Source: UMGS172 sp045636945
GTDB lineage: Bacteria; Bacillota; Clostridia; Oscillospirales; Acutalibacteraceae
Direction: 5' to 3'
NCBI GenBank assembly: GCA_045636945.1
Contig: JAZTYO010000019.1
Span: forward strand, 12,566-76,565
DNA: 64,000 nucleotides
Positions 1 through 8,899 of this stretch are shown here, one piece after another. Each line of letters opens with the position of its first letter. Positions within the stretch are counted from its first letter, which is position 1. Position numbers and translations under genes: made by a program. Under the pieces are notes generated by a model. The model was not told where the DNA came from. It did not search any database and saw only the letters and a program-made list of their open reading frames with translations.

Positions 1-2260
1 TTGCTCGGTCCTGTGCGGCACAGTAGTCAGCAAAATCGGCAAATGCCATATAATAATCCTTGTTGCGAAGTGCAGCCGATAATGCGGGGAACTGCTTTCC
101 GCCGATGCCGTTGCAGATAAAATCTACAGCACGGCGAAGCTTGGGATTATTGTTGTAATAGGGGTTGGGGTCATAGTGATTTCTGAGGGCAAGAACCTCA
201 GGAGTACGCATACCGAAGATGATGATGTTATCATCGCCTACGGCCTCGTGAATCTCAACGTTGGCACCGTCCTCGGTACCGAGGGTGATTGCACCGTTAA
301 GCATAAGCTTCATATTGCCGGTACCCGAAGCCTCGGTCGAAGCCAAGGAAATCTGTTCGGAAATGTCGGCAGAGGGAATCATAAGCTCGGCCATGGTTAC
401 ACGGTAGTCCTCAACGAACAGAATCTTGATTTTATCCTTAATCTGGGGGTCGTTCTCGATAACCTTGGAAAGACTGATAATCATATGGATTATCTCTTTT
501 GCAAGGTGGTATCCGGGAGCAGCCTTGGCACCGAAGATATAGGTCTTGGGTGTAAACTCGGTATTGGGATTTTCCTTTAAATAGAGGTAATCGGCAATGA
601 TGTGGAGTGCATTGAGGTGCTGACGCTTATACTCGTGCAGACGTTTTACCTGCATATCGAAGATAGAGTCGGGATTGAGTGTTACGTTATACTCGTTCTT
701 GACAAACTTGGCAAAACGTTCCTTGTTGTGACGCTTTACTGCAGCCAGTTTTTCAAGAACTGCCTTATCGTCGGCAAACTTCTCAAACTCCTTCAAAGCG
801 GCATTGTCGAGAATAAAGTTGTCACCGATACACTCGGTAATCAGCTTGGTCAGTTCGGGATTGGACTGGCAAAGCCAACGACGGAATGCGATACCGTTGG
901 TAACGTTAGTGAACTTTTCGGGAGTGATGCGGTAGTAATCGTTAAAGAGGGTGTCTTTAAGAATGTCACTGTGCAAACGGGATACACCGTTTACGCAATG
1001 GCAGGAGGCAACGCAAAGGTTGGCCATTCTGACAACGCCGTCTTCAATGATAGCGGTACGTGATACGTAGCCTGCATCGTGTGTCTTTTCCCACATACTT
1101 GCTCTGAAACGGTTGTCAATTTCGGTAACAATCTGGAAAACACGGGGCAACAAACCACGGAACAAATCAATCTGCCAACACTCAAGAGCCTCACGCATAA
1201 TGGTATGGTTGGTGTAAGCGGCAGTACGGGTGACGATATCCCAAGCCTTATCCCAACCGTATCCGCACTCGTCAAGCAGATATCTCATCAATTCGGGGAT
1301 TACAAGGGCAGGGTGGGTATCGTTGATATGAATAGCGGCCTTTTCGGGAAGGTTATCCAAGGTGCCGTATTTCTTCAAATGACGCTGTAAAATATCCTGA
1401 ATTGAAGCCGAAACAAGGAAATACTGCTGACGCAAACGCAAGGATTTGCCTTCGGGGTGGTTATCCTCGGGGTAGAGTACCTTGCTGATAACCTCAGCCA
1501 TAGCCTGATGCTCCAAAGCACGGACGTAGTCGCCGTGATTGAAGGCGGCCATATTGATAGATGGGGTTTCCGAACTCCACAAACGGAGAACGTTGACGCT
1601 TCGACCGTCGGCACCTGCGACCATAAGGTCGTAAGGTACTGCCTTTACGGTATCGTAGTTTTCAACCTCAACGCTGTGATGATTGTGGCACCAGATTTCC
1701 TTTATCTGACCGCCGAAGTTGACATCAACGGCCGAGGTATCGCGGCGAACAAGCCAAGCACTTCCGCCGGGAAGCCAGAAATCGGGCATTTCGGTCTGCC
1801 AACCGTCTACAAACTTCTGACGGAAGATACCGAACTCATATTTAATACAGTAACCCATTGCAGGATAACCGCCGGTAGTAAGACCGTCCAAAAAACAAGC
1901 GGCAAGTCGTCCAAGACCACCGTTGCCAAGACCTGCATCGGGCTCAAGTTCGTAAAGATTGTCGAGCTTTACGTCATATTTTGCCAACGCCTTTTTAAAG
2001 GTGTCGTCCAGTTTCATATTAAAGAGGTTGTTTTTTAAGGAACGACCCATCAAAAACTCCATCGAGAGATAGTAAACCATCTTGCTTTCCTGAGTACGGG
2101 TGTCCTCTCTGAACTGAGCTCTGCGTTCGGTCATAATATCAAGCAATGCCAAAACCGATGCTTTGTAGAAAAGCTCGTCGGATGCCTGATTGGGCAAAAC
2201 ACTGAAATTGTGCTTCATCTTCTGACCGATAAGGTCATAGATTTCTTTGACTGTGTACAT
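1..2260 (-). CDS. glgP: Glycogen/starch phosphorylase, 3' end cut by window edge
   Basis: Read on the minus strand, this frame is open from an ATG at 2260 to the window edge (753 codons, start MYTVKEIYDL). It encodes a GT35 alpha-glucan phosphorylase, which releases glucose-1-phosphate from glycogen or maltodextrin using pyridoxal phosphate. Family landmarks are visible: the N-terminal MVYYLSMEFLMGRSL block, EPDAGLGNGGLGRLAACFLD, HINDTHPA, and the PLP-binding block EASGTGNMKLMLNGA with its lysine at about residue 651. Family members are usually about 790-820 residues, so only the last few dozen are missing. The start has a clean GGAGGG ribosome site 6 bp upstream. It is transcribed divergently from the CPBP gene. 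It could equally be called maltodextrin phosphorylase; sequence alone does not settle the preferred glucan. Confidence 0.97.
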   Translation of the reverse strand, partial: MYTVKEIYDLIGQKMKHNFSVLPNQASDELFYKASVLALLDIMTERRAQFREDTRTQESKMVYYLSMEFLMGRSLKNNLFNMKLDDTFKKALAKYDVKLDNLYELEPDAGLGNGGLGRLAACFLDGLTTGGYPAMGYCIKYEFGIFRQKFVDGWQTEMPDFWLPGGSAWLVRRDTSAVDVNFGGQIKEIWCHNHHSVEVENYDTVKAVPYDLMVAGADGRSVNVLRLWSSETPSINMAAFNHGDYVRALEHQAMAEVISKVLYPEDNHPEGKSLRLRQQYFLVSASIQDILQRHLKKYGTLDNLPEKAAIHINDTHPALVIPELMRYLLDECGYGWDKAWDIVTRTAAYTNHTIMREALECWQIDLFRGLLPRVFQIVTEIDNRFRASMWEKTHDAGYVSRTAIIEDGVVRMANLCVASCHCVNGVSRLHSDILKDTLFNDYYRITPEKFTNVTNGIAFRRWLCQSNPELTKLITECIGDNFILDNAALKEFEKFADDKAVLEKLAAVKRHNKERFAKFVKNEYNVTLNPDSIFDMQVKRLHEYKRQHLNALHIIADYLYLKENPNTEFTPKTYIFGAKAAPGYHLAKEIIHMIISLSKVIENDPQIKDKIKILFVEDYRVTMAELMIPSADISEQISLASTEASGTGNMKLMLNGAITLGTEDGANVEIHEAVGDDNIIIFGMRTPEVLALRNHYDPNPYYNNNPKLRRAVDFICNGIGGKQFPALSAALRNKDYYMAFADFADYCAAQDRA

Positions 2261-2335
2261 AAAAACCCTCCGAAATTATTAAAAATTTACGAATTAGACA
2301 TTGATTATTTTAGGCAAATATCTTATTATGTATAT

Positions 2336-2364
2336 ATATTAATACTTTTTTTCGAAAATTTCAA
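2336..2364 (-). promoter_or_regulatory. Predicted promoter of glgP
   Basis: On the minus strand TTGAAA (2359-2364) and TAATAT (2336-2341) are separated by 17 bp, about 75 bp before the glgP start. The 2261-2510 intergenic region is very AT-rich and otherwise holds only the start region of the divergent CPBP gene. A weak plus-strand candidate (TTGCTT 2428-2433, then TAAAAA at 2451) may serve that gene. Confidence 0.55.
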
Positions 2365-2510
2365 TAGTTGTTATGTAAAAAATAAGGGTAATTTTTAGTT
2401 AATTTTTATAAAAAGGGCTTGTAAACATTGCTTAATCTAACCAAGATTGGTAAAAATGCACTAAAAATGATACATTTTTCAACAGTAATAGATTATTTGA
2501 GGTGAATATT

Positions 2511-3848
2511 TTGAATCAGAACGAAAACCGCTACACCGAGGCTCAGAAGACTCCTGTCGATACGGTACAGCAACCGCAACAGCCCCTTGAGGCTCAACTG
2601 TCGCAACAGTCTTTTGATGCGCAACCGCAGCAAACACAGCAGTGGCCTCAGCAACCCCAACAATTTCAACGACCCCAACAACCGCCCTACGGTATGAATG
2701 GACAGTATTATGGACAGTATAACCCTCCAATGTATGACCGTTCGGCTAACGGACAGTATAATATGCAGTACAATATGCCGCCTGCATACTTTCCTCCCCA
2801 ACCTATGCCTCCCGTTCAGCCTCTCGAACCGCTGAAGCCTCCCGTGGACGACCGTCCCGGAAGTCTTTTCTTCGACAAGGAAACGTTTAAGGAGAGAACA
2901 TCGGTACGCCGTTTGGGTAATTCCATCGGTATGTCGATGAGTATGTTTAATCTTGCCGGTGCTGTTGTTCAGTTCATTATAATTGCAGTGATGTATTTTG
3001 TGTTGGGTGTCGAATCGACACAGTGGCAGATGACTAACACAAGCACCTTGTACCTTATAAATGCGGTTATGACACTTTTTGTACTTACCATACCGTACGT
3101 TTTTGCCGCAAAGTTCTGCGGTTCTAAGGTGACAGAACTTGTGCTGTTTAACAAAACCTCGTTTACTAAGGTCATAACACTTGTTATGCTTGGTATGGGT
3201 GTTTGTGCATTAAGCAACTTTGCCTCAAGCTCGATAACATCGGTTTTTGAACAGATTTTTGGAATCAGTTCCGAATCGTCATTGGATGGCTATGGCACAG
3301 GGCTTCAAGCCTTCCTTTTGATGCTGCTTTGTGTTGGCATTCTTCCTGCAATCCTTGAGGAGTTTGCTCTTCGCGGTGTTGTTATGGGTCTTTTGCGTAA
3401 AAAGTTCGGCGACGGTGCCGCTATCGTTATATCTGCATTACTGTTCGGACTTTTGCACGGCAATCTTCAGCAGATACCGTTTGCCTTTGGTGTTGGACTT
3501 ATTTTGGGATATGCTACAATCTATTCGGGTTCTATGGTGCCTGCTATGATAATCCACGCAATGAACAATTCGATATCGGTTGTGCTGACCTTTGCTACCG
3601 ACTCGGTCAGCCCTATGACAAGTCAGGTTATTATGTTGCTTTATTATGCCGTATCGTTGCTTATCGGTCTTTGCGGATTCATTATGCTTGTTAAAACTGA
3701 CAAAACTGCCCTTCGTCTTTCAAAGGAAAGAACCGAAGACACCAAACGAAACACAAAATGGTTCTTTGGCTCGGCATGGATGATAATATTCATTATTCTT
3801 TGTGCTGTAAGTGTTCTTGCATCGTTCGGTTTACAGGTGCAGATATGA
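2511..3848 (+). CDS. CPBP family intramembrane protease with Q/P-rich N-terminus
   Basis: 445-residue multi-pass membrane protein of the CPBP (CAAX protease / bacteriocin-processing, Rce1/ABI) family. The glutamate motif EEFALR, the FGLLHG motif and the HAMNN motif in the C-terminal half are the expected catalytic-site elements, inside six to eight hydrophobic segments. The first roughly 110 residues are a low-complexity Q/P/Y/N-rich cytoplasmic tail (runs of PQQPQQ, and GQYYGQY/GQYNMQYN repeats) that the family does not require. I place the start at TTG 2511, because TGAGGTG lies six bases before it; a GTG at 2502 is in frame but has no ribosome site. The stop overlaps the tadA start (ATGA). 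Substrate unknown; family members process prenylated proteins or peptides, or act in bacteriocin self-immunity. Confidence 0.85.
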   Translation: MNQNENRYTEAQKTPVDTVQQPQQPLEAQLSQQSFDAQPQQTQQWPQQPQQFQRPQQPPYGMNGQYYGQYNPPMYDRSANGQYNMQYNMPPAYFPPQPMPPVQPLEPLKPPVDDRPGSLFFDKETFKERTSVRRLGNSIGMSMSMFNLAGAVVQFIIIAVMYFVLGVESTQWQMTNTSTLYLINAVMTLFVLTIPYVFAAKFCGSKVTELVLFNKTSFTKVITLVMLGMGVCALSNFASSSITSVFEQIFGISSESSLDGYGTGLQAFLLMLLCVGILPAILEEFALRGVVMGLLRKKFGDGAAIVISALLFGLLHGNLQQIPFAFGVGLILGYATIYSGSMVPAMIIHAMNNSISVVLTFATDSVSPMTSQVIMLLYYAVSLLIGLCGFIMLVKTDKTALRLSKERTEDTKRNTKWFFGSAWMIIFIILCAVSVLASFGLQVQI

Positions 3849-4303
3849 AAGGATATATGAAGCAAGCCTTGTTGCTTGCCGAAAAAGCAGGTGCAAAGGG
3901 CGAGATACCCGTCGGAGCAGTTATCGTCAAGGACGGTGAGGTCATTGCGACGGGAATCAACCGACGCGAGTGTGACAATACCGCTTTAGGTCACGCCGAA
4001 ATAGAGGCTATAAGCTCGGCTTGTGAAAAACTTGGCCGTTGGAGACTTGACGATTGCGAACTGTACGTTACGTTAGAGCCTTGTCCGATGTGTGCAGGTG
4101 CTATTATCAACGCACGGCTAAAAAAGGTGGTTTTCGGTGCGTTTGATAAAAAAGCCGGCTCCTGCTCGGACGATTCGGTCATAAATCTTTTCAACCTGCC
4201 GTATAACCACAGTCCCGAGGTGTGGGCAGGTATATGCGAGCAGGATTGCTCCGCCGTATTGACCTCGTTTTTTGAAAATCTGCGTGAAAAGGGAAATGAG
4301 TAA
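3845..4303 (+). CDS. tadA: tRNA-specific adenosine deaminase
   Basis: 152-residue zinc deaminase that converts A34 to inosine in the anticodon of tRNA-Arg(ACG). The zinc/catalytic residues are present: H50-A-E52 and P-C80-x-x-C83, with the typical N-terminus YMKQALLLAEKA. Length matches the family. The ATG at 3845 overlaps the stop of the CPBP gene by four bases and has an AGGTG site five bases upstream. The TAA overlaps the ATG of the next gene (TAATG), so the three genes are probably translationally coupled. Confidence 0.95.
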   Translation: MKGYMKQALLLAEKAGAKGEIPVGAVIVKDGEVIATGINRRECDNTALGHAEIEAISSACEKLGRWRLDDCELYVTLEPCPMCAGAIINARLKKVVFGAFDKKAGSCSDDSVINLFNLPYNHSPEVWAGICEQDCSAVLTSFFENLREKGNE

Positions 4304-4671
4304 TGCCGTTGGTCGATAAAGTAACCTATATCCACGAACCGACCGACCTGCAATGCGGTCAGGCGGTATTGTCTATGCTGTCGGGATTGACGGTTGAGGA
4401 GATAATCGCAATCTGCGGTACCGACCGTGAAACCAATCTCAGACAGATGTTTTCAACACTTGATGTGTTAAATATAATGTATGATAAAGAGCGTAATCAG
4501 GCTGATACCAAGGCTCAACTGCCCAAGGTGTGTGTATTAAGCCTTGAAACTCCGAGGTGTTGGCATTGGTCACTGTATTTTGACGGTGTTTTTTACGACC
4601 CCGAGCACGGTGTGATGTTGGATTTTCCTGAATGTAACAGAAAATATTATTGGGAGATTAAAGCCGATTGA
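4303..4671 (+). CDS. Small peptidase C39-like protein
   Basis: 122-residue soluble protein, not recognised at gene level. It has the layout of a papain-like/C39-type domain: a putative nucleophile in LQCGQAVLSML (Cys18, oxyanion Gln17), a His88 in CWHWSLYFDGVFYDPE and an Asp99 in the same segment. There is no leader peptide, membrane segment or ABC domain, so it is not a bacteriocin-export C39 protease. It is translationally coupled to tadA (TAATG). A small cysteine peptidase or a catalytically silent fold are both possible; function is inferred from motif layout only. Confidence 0.6.
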   Translation: MPLVDKVTYIHEPTDLQCGQAVLSMLSGLTVEEIIAICGTDRETNLRQMFSTLDVLNIMYDKERNQADTKAQLPKVCVLSLETPRCWHWSLYFDGVFYDPEHGVMLDFPECNRKYYWEIKAD

Positions 4672-4702
4672 TAAATATAACACCGCAAGGATAGGTGTCC
4701 TC

Positions 4703-4725
4703 GGGCGAACACAGTTCGCCCCTAC
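4703..4725. repeat. Short intergenic palindrome, copy 1 (GGGCGAAC type)
   Basis: GGGCGAAC-ACA-GTTCGCCC followed by CTAC, in the 78-bp gap between the C39-like gene and ruvX. It is an 8-bp perfect stem with a 3-nt loop and no T-run, so it is not a terminator. It belongs with three other copies (14774-14799, 32240-32263, 40031-40058) that share the TAGGGG/CCCCTA edge but have different arm sequences. Confidence 0.75.
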
Positions 4726-4749
4726 GAATAAAATGTCGGAGGGATATAT

Positions 4750-5175
4750 ATGTATATAATGTCGGTTGACGTCGGTACTGCACGTACAGGTGTCGCTTTG
4801 AGTGATAAGGGTGAGGGCTTTGCCTTCCCGAAATGCGTTATAACCGAATATAACCGCGAAAGATTGATTGAAAAGCTGGCTGCCAAGGCAAAAGAATTCG
4901 GTGCTGAACTGATTGTCGTCGGTTATCCGAAAAATATGGATGGAAGCGAGGGCTTCAAGGCACAGGAATGTGCAACAGCAGCCGAGGCCTTGAGGGTTGC
5001 TACGGGTTTGCCCGTTGAATTGTGGGACGAACGTTGTACCACCGTTTCGGCACACACGGCACTAAATATTAACGACGTCCGCGGCAAAAAGCGTAAAGAA
5101 ACGGTTGATGCCGTTGCTGCAACCATTATTTTGGAGGATTTTCTCCGCCATAGGGCAAACACAAAGAACTTTTAA
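4750..5175 (+). CDS. ruvX: Holliday junction resolvase-like protein RuvX/YqgF
   Basis: 141-residue RNase H-fold protein of the YqgF/RuvX family, implicated in Holliday-junction resolution and pre-16S rRNA 5' processing. Family features: the MSVDVGTARTGVALSD start with its first acidic residue, VVGYPKNMDGSEG in the middle, and LWDERCTT plus VDAVAATIILEDFL near the C-terminus. Start at ATG 4750 with GGAGGG six bases upstream; a second ATG four codons in (4759) is possible but less well spaced. Length is normal for the family. Confidence 0.93.
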   Translation: MYIMSVDVGTARTGVALSDKGEGFAFPKCVITEYNRERLIEKLAAKAKEFGAELIVVGYPKNMDGSEGFKAQECATAAEALRVATGLPVELWDERCTTVSAHTALNINDVRGKKRKETVDAVAATIILEDFLRHRANTKNF

Positions 5176-5255
5176 AATCACACTTGAAACATCAAGAAAG
5201 ATGTGTTAAAATAACGGGTAATGATTTTTAAATAATTTCCGGAGGGAAGAAAAGT

Positions 5256-5990
5256 ATGTCAGGACATTCCAAATGGAGTACAATTAAGAGAAAGAAAGAA
5301 AAAACCGACCAGGCAAGAGCCAAAGTCTTTACACGCATCGGCCGTGAGCTTGCTATGGTAGTTAAGGCAGGCGGACCTGACCCCAACGTTAACGGCAAGC
5401 TTCGTGATGTTATTGCCAAGGCTAAGGCCAACAACGTTCCTAATGATAACATTGACCGTATTATCAAAAAGGCTGCTGGTGAGACCGGCGGTGCTGATTA
5501 CGAGGTACTTATGTACGAGGGCTACGGTCCTTCGGGCATTGCCGTTATCGTCGAAACCTTGACCGATAACCGCAACCGCACCGCAGGTGAAATGCGTCAC
5601 TACTTTGACAAGTGTGGCGGTAATTTGGGTCAGTCCGGTTCAGTTACCTTTATGTTTGAGCGCAAGGGTCTTATCGTTATCGAGGGTGAAGGCCTTGACG
5701 AGGATAAGGTAATGGAGGATGCTTTAGAGGCAGGTGCCGACGATTTCTCATTCGACGGCGACGTTTTCGAGATTTCTACCGATGCCAACTCGGTTGGTGC
5801 TGTAAGTGAGGCACTTTCCGAAAAAGGTTACACCTTTGTTTCGGCTGAAGCAGCTTACGTTCCCGCAACCACGTCGACCATCGACGATCCCGAATTGGTT
5901 ACCAAGATGGAAAAGCTTCTTGATATGCTTGATGAGAACGAGGACGTTCAGAACGTTTGGCACAACTGGGAAGCACCCGACGCAGAATAA
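5256..5990 (+). CDS. yebC: YebC/PmpR family protein
   Basis: 244-residue YebC/PmpR family protein. The N-terminal signature MSGHSKWSTIKRKK, then ANNVPNDNIDRIIKKA and YEGYGPSGIAVIVETLTDNRNRT, are diagnostic. Members are annotated as transcriptional regulators, and some have been linked to relief of ribosome stalling at proline runs. Start at ATG 5256 with a perfect GGAGGG site. It is followed directly by an intrinsic terminator, so it ends the transcription unit. Confidence 0.95.
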   Translation: MSGHSKWSTIKRKKEKTDQARAKVFTRIGRELAMVVKAGGPDPNVNGKLRDVIAKAKANNVPNDNIDRIIKKAAGETGGADYEVLMYEGYGPSGIAVIVETLTDNRNRTAGEMRHYFDKCGGNLGQSGSVTFMFERKGLIVIEGEGLDEDKVMEDALEAGADDFSFDGDVFEISTDANSVGAVSEALSEKGYTFVSAEAAYVPATTSTIDDPELVTKMEKLLDMLDENEDVQNVWHNWEAPDAE

Positions 5991-6006
5991 TATGTATTAA
6001 GCAATT

Positions 6007-6044
6007 ACACCGCAACCGAAAGTGCTTGGTTGCGGTGTTGTTTT
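6007..6044 (+). terminator. Intrinsic terminator after yebC
   Basis: Perfect 11-bp stem ACACCGCAACC (6007-6017) / GGTTGCGGTGT (6028-6038) followed by TGTTTT, 16 bp after the yebC stop. Confidence 0.9.
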
Positions 6045-6106
6045 GTGGTCATAATCACACACGAACACAATATATTTGTAAATTTATACAGAATTTATAT
6101 TTTTAC

Positions 6107-6134
6107 TTGCATTTTTAAAAAAATGTGCTACAAT
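6107..6134 (+). promoter_or_regulatory. Predicted ferredoxin promoter
   Basis: TTGCAT (6107-6112), 16-bp spacer, TACAAT (6129-6134), about 50 bp before the ferredoxin ATG in an AT-rich stretch directly after the yebC terminator. Confidence 0.65.
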
Positions 6135-6183
6135 TAGTAAGTAATCAGGCAACTGAAATCTATGTAAAGTGAGGTGCTAACAA

Positions 6184-6354
6184 ATGGCATTCAAAATTTC
6201 CGATGATTGCATCAGCTGTGGTGCATGTGCAGCTCAGTGCCCCGTAGAGGCTATCGCTGAGGGTGACGACAAGTTCGTTATCGACGCTGACAAGTGCATC
6301 AGCTGTGGCGCTTGCGCAGATGGTTGTCCCGTAGAGGCTATTGCCGAGGACTAA
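6184..6354 (+). CDS. 2[4Fe-4S] ferredoxin
   Basis: 56-residue clostridial-type ferredoxin with two CxxCxxCxxxCP motifs (Cys 9, 12, 15, 19 and 38, 41, 44, 48). The halves CISCGACAAQCPVEAIAE and CISCGACADGCPVEAIAE are near-identical, the internal duplication typical of this family. It is a soluble low-potential electron carrier, a natural link between the pyruvate:ferredoxin oxidoreductase at 27 kb and the Rnf complex that starts 180 bp downstream. It has its own promoter and terminator, and an AGGTG site 8 bp before the ATG. Confidence 0.97.
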   Translation: MAFKISDDCISCGACAAQCPVEAIAEGDDKFVIDADKCISCGACADGCPVEAIAED

Positions 6355-6372
6355 TCCAAAAGCAAAAATACA

Positions 6373-6406
6373 TACCCGAGAGTTTTTACTCTCGGGTATA
6401 TTTTTT
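6373..6406 (+). terminator. Intrinsic terminator after ferredoxin
   Basis: 11-bp stem TACCCGAGAGT (6373-6383) / ACTCTCGGGTA (6388-6398), TTTT loop, then a T-rich tail. It separates ferredoxin from rnfC transcription. In 6407-6534, TTGGCA (6454-6459) with TATAGA (6478-6483) is a possible but weak rnf promoter. Confidence 0.9.
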
Positions 6407-6534
6407 ACACATTTTAGACAATGGTAAAATTTCCTTGTGAAAAAAATTGTTTTTTGGCAAATAATGTGTTACCATAATATAGAATAGTTAAAATATCAAA
6501 TGACGTTCATATAAATCGGTTAGGAGGAACAATA

Positions 6535-7947
6535 ATGGCTAAATCAGAAGAAATTTTGCGACCCGTCAAGGATATTGGCGGCGGAGTAGAGTTGCCTCAC
6601 CGAAAAAACACCGCTGAACAGCAATCGGTGATAATGCCACCGCCTGAAACGGTGGTCATTGCTATGCAACAGCATATCGGTGCACCGTGTACACCGTGCG
6701 TCAAGAAGGGTGATACCGTATATGTCGGCACCAAGGTGGGTGATAGTGACCAGTTTGTCAGCGCACCGATACATTCGAGTGTTTCGGGTACTGTTACGGG
6801 GATAGGCTCGTTGCTTTTGCCTTCGGGTCAGACTACCGAAACGGTTATCATACAGTCTGACGGGCTTATGACACCTGACCCCGATATCAAGCCTCCCGTG
6901 GTCGAAACCTTGGAGGATCTTGTTAAGGCAGCAAGAGATTCGGGTCTTGTGGGTCTTGGCGGTGCAGGTTTCCCCACACACGTAAAGCTTAACGTCAGGC
7001 CCGACAATATTCCTGATACCCTTATTATCAACGGTGCTGAGTGTGAGCCTTATATCACCTCCGACTACCGTGAGTGTGTTGAGAATACCGACAGTATCCT
7101 GGAGGGCGTTTACCTTCTCAAAAGAATTGTCGGTTTCAAGCAGGTTATTATCGCGCTTGAAAACAACAAGCCCAAGGCTATCGACACGATGAATGCGCTT
7201 GTCGAAAACGTTTTGGGTGAAAAGATGCCTGTTGATACCGAGGATGACGAGAAGATGCAGGCAATGTATAAGGTTGCCACCGACGAGCGAGATGCAGACA
7301 ACTCGGTAAGAGTTATGCGTCTGAAATCGCGTTATCCCCAAGGCGCTGAAAAGGTGCTTATCTATAACGTAACAGGTCGCAAACTGCCGTTGGGCAAGTT
7401 GCCATCGGACGTTGGTTGTATGGTTATGAACGTTACGAGTGTATCAACCCTTAACAAGTATATCAAGACAGGTATGCCGTTGGTTGCTAAGACCGTAACG
7501 GTTGACGGCGGTGCAATAAGAACCCCTCAAAATGTTGTTGTACCTATTGGTACTGCTATCAGTGATGTTATTGAGTTCTGCGGTGGATATAAATCCCCTA
7601 CGAGAAAGATTCTTTACGGCGGACCTATGATGGGTAATGCCGTTATAGACGTCAATATGCCGATTCTGAAACAGAATAACGCCGTATTGGTGCTTGACCG
7701 CAAGCAGTCTGAAAAACGAGTTGAAAGTCCTTGTATCCGTTGCGGACGTTGTGCAAGAGCATGCCCGATGCATCTGCAACCGCTTGAAATTGAATCATCA
7801 CTCCGCATCGGTGATATTGACCGTGTAAAGGCTCATTATGCGGAGTACTGTATCGAATGCGGAAGTTGTTCTTATATCTGCCCGTCCAAGCGTCATTTGA
7901 CTCAGGTTATGCGTATGGCCAAGGCAGAACTTAAAGCTAAAAAGTAA
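6535..7947 (+). CDS. rnfC: Electron transport complex subunit RnfC
   Basis: 470-residue peripheral subunit of the Rnf complex, which couples ferredoxin oxidation and NAD+ reduction to Na+ or H+ export. The middle has the NADH/flavin-binding fold seen in complex I 51-kDa proteins (GLVGLGGAGFPTHVKL, then INGAECEPYITSD). The C-terminus has two [4Fe-4S] motifs: CIRCGRCARACPMHLQP and CIECGSCSYICPSKRHL. Start at ATG 6535 after TAGGAGG. It is the first gene of an uninterrupted rnfCDGEAB operon, the usual clostridial order. Confidence 0.98.
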   Translation: MAKSEEILRPVKDIGGGVELPHRKNTAEQQSVIMPPPETVVIAMQQHIGAPCTPCVKKGDTVYVGTKVGDSDQFVSAPIHSSVSGTVTGIGSLLLPSGQTTETVIIQSDGLMTPDPDIKPPVVETLEDLVKAARDSGLVGLGGAGFPTHVKLNVRPDNIPDTLIINGAECEPYITSDYRECVENTDSILEGVYLLKRIVGFKQVIIALENNKPKAIDTMNALVENVLGEKMPVDTEDDEKMQAMYKVATDERDADNSVRVMRLKSRYPQGAEKVLIYNVTGRKLPLGKLPSDVGCMVMNVTSVSTLNKYIKTGMPLVAKTVTVDGGAIRTPQNVVVPIGTAISDVIEFCGGYKSPTRKILYGGPMMGNAVIDVNMPILKQNNAVLVLDRKQSEKRVESPCIRCGRCARACPMHLQPLEIESSLRIGDIDRVKAHYAEYCIECGSCSYICPSKRHLTQVMRMAKAELKAKK

Positions 7948-7963
7948 GGGAGGAGTCTTAAAA

Positions 7964-8899
7964 ATGGAAAAACTATCGGTTTCACATTCGCCGCATATTC
8001 AGCACGAAGATTCTTCCCGTGGAATAATGGCTGACGTTATCATTGCACTCCTGCCTGCCACAGTTGGCGGTTGTATTCTTTTCGGTTGGTATGCGGCATT
8101 GGTTATTGCAACCTGCGTTGTCACCGCCGTGATTTCGGAGTATGTATGCTGTAAGGTAATGAAGCGTTCAAACTCGATAGGCGACCTTTCGGCGGTTGTT
8201 ACGGGTCTTATTCTAGCACTCAATCTCCCACCCGAGTTTCCGCTTTGGATGGCCGCTATCGGCAGTGTCGTCGCTATCGTTGTGGTCAAGATGCTGTTCG
8301 GTGGTTTGGGTCATAACTTTGCTAACCCTGCAATTACCGCACGTATCGTTTTGTTGGTTTCATTCCCGTCTGCTATGACTAAATGGATAGCACCTATCGG
8401 TTCCGACGTTTCTAACATCACCTCGGCAACCGACGTCAACACCATTGCAACACCGCTTGTCAACGAGGGTTATACCTATTCTCAGTTGTTTATGGGACAG
8501 GTCCCCGGTTGTATCGGGGAAACTTTCAAGCTGCTTATAATTATCGGTGCACTTTACCTTATAGCACGCCGTGTAATCTCACCCGTAACCCCTCTTGCAA
8601 TGGTCGGTTCTGTTGCTTTGATGTCGTGGATATTCGGCGAGGACCCTCTTTATATGGTTCTTTCGGGTGGTTTGTTGTTCGGCGCGGTATTTATGGCTAC
8701 CGACTATGTAACCAGCCCTATTAATTGGAAGGGCAAACTCATCTTCGGTATTGGTTGCGGTCTTATAACCTTTGTTATCCGTCACTTCGGATACCTGCCC
8801 GAGGGTGTGTCCTACTCCGTTCTTCTTATGAACCTCTTTGTGCCGTTCATTAATAAGATAACCACTCCTAAACCGTTTGGATGGGAGGGTGCAAAATGA
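7964..8899 (+). CDS. rnfD: Electron transport complex subunit RnfD
   Basis: 311-residue integral membrane subunit with about nine hydrophobic segments. The motif VNTIATPLVNEG corresponds to the covalent FMN attachment region on a threonine (S/T-G/x-A-T-P-L in the family), and LFGGLGHNFANPAITAR is a conserved RnfD/NqrB block. Start at ATG 7964 after GGGAGGAG. The stop overlaps the rnfG start (ATGA). Confidence 0.97.
   Translation: MEKLSVSHSPHIQHEDSSRGIMADVIIALLPATVGGCILFGWYAALVIATCVVTAVISEYVCCKVMKRSNSIGDLSAVVTGLILALNLPPEFPLWMAAIGSVVAIVVVKMLFGGLGHNFANPAITARIVLLVSFPSAMTKWIAPIGSDVSNITSATDVNTIATPLVNEGYTYSQLFMGQVPGCIGETFKLLIIIGALYLIARRVISPVTPLAMVGSVALMSWIFGEDPLYMVLSGGLLFGAVFMATDYVTSPINWKGKLIFGIGCGLITFVIRHFGYLPEGVSYSVLLMNLFVPFINKITTPKPFGWEGAK

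Noticed and set aside
176..2038. Plus-strand open frames across the glycogen phosphorylase region
   Set aside because: The minus strand encodes a clear full-motif phosphorylase here; the plus frames are its shadows.
4703..4725. Palindrome as terminator of the C39-like gene
   Set aside because: No T-run follows, and the same type of palindrome occurs inside the infB-rbfA gap, where termination would be unexpected.
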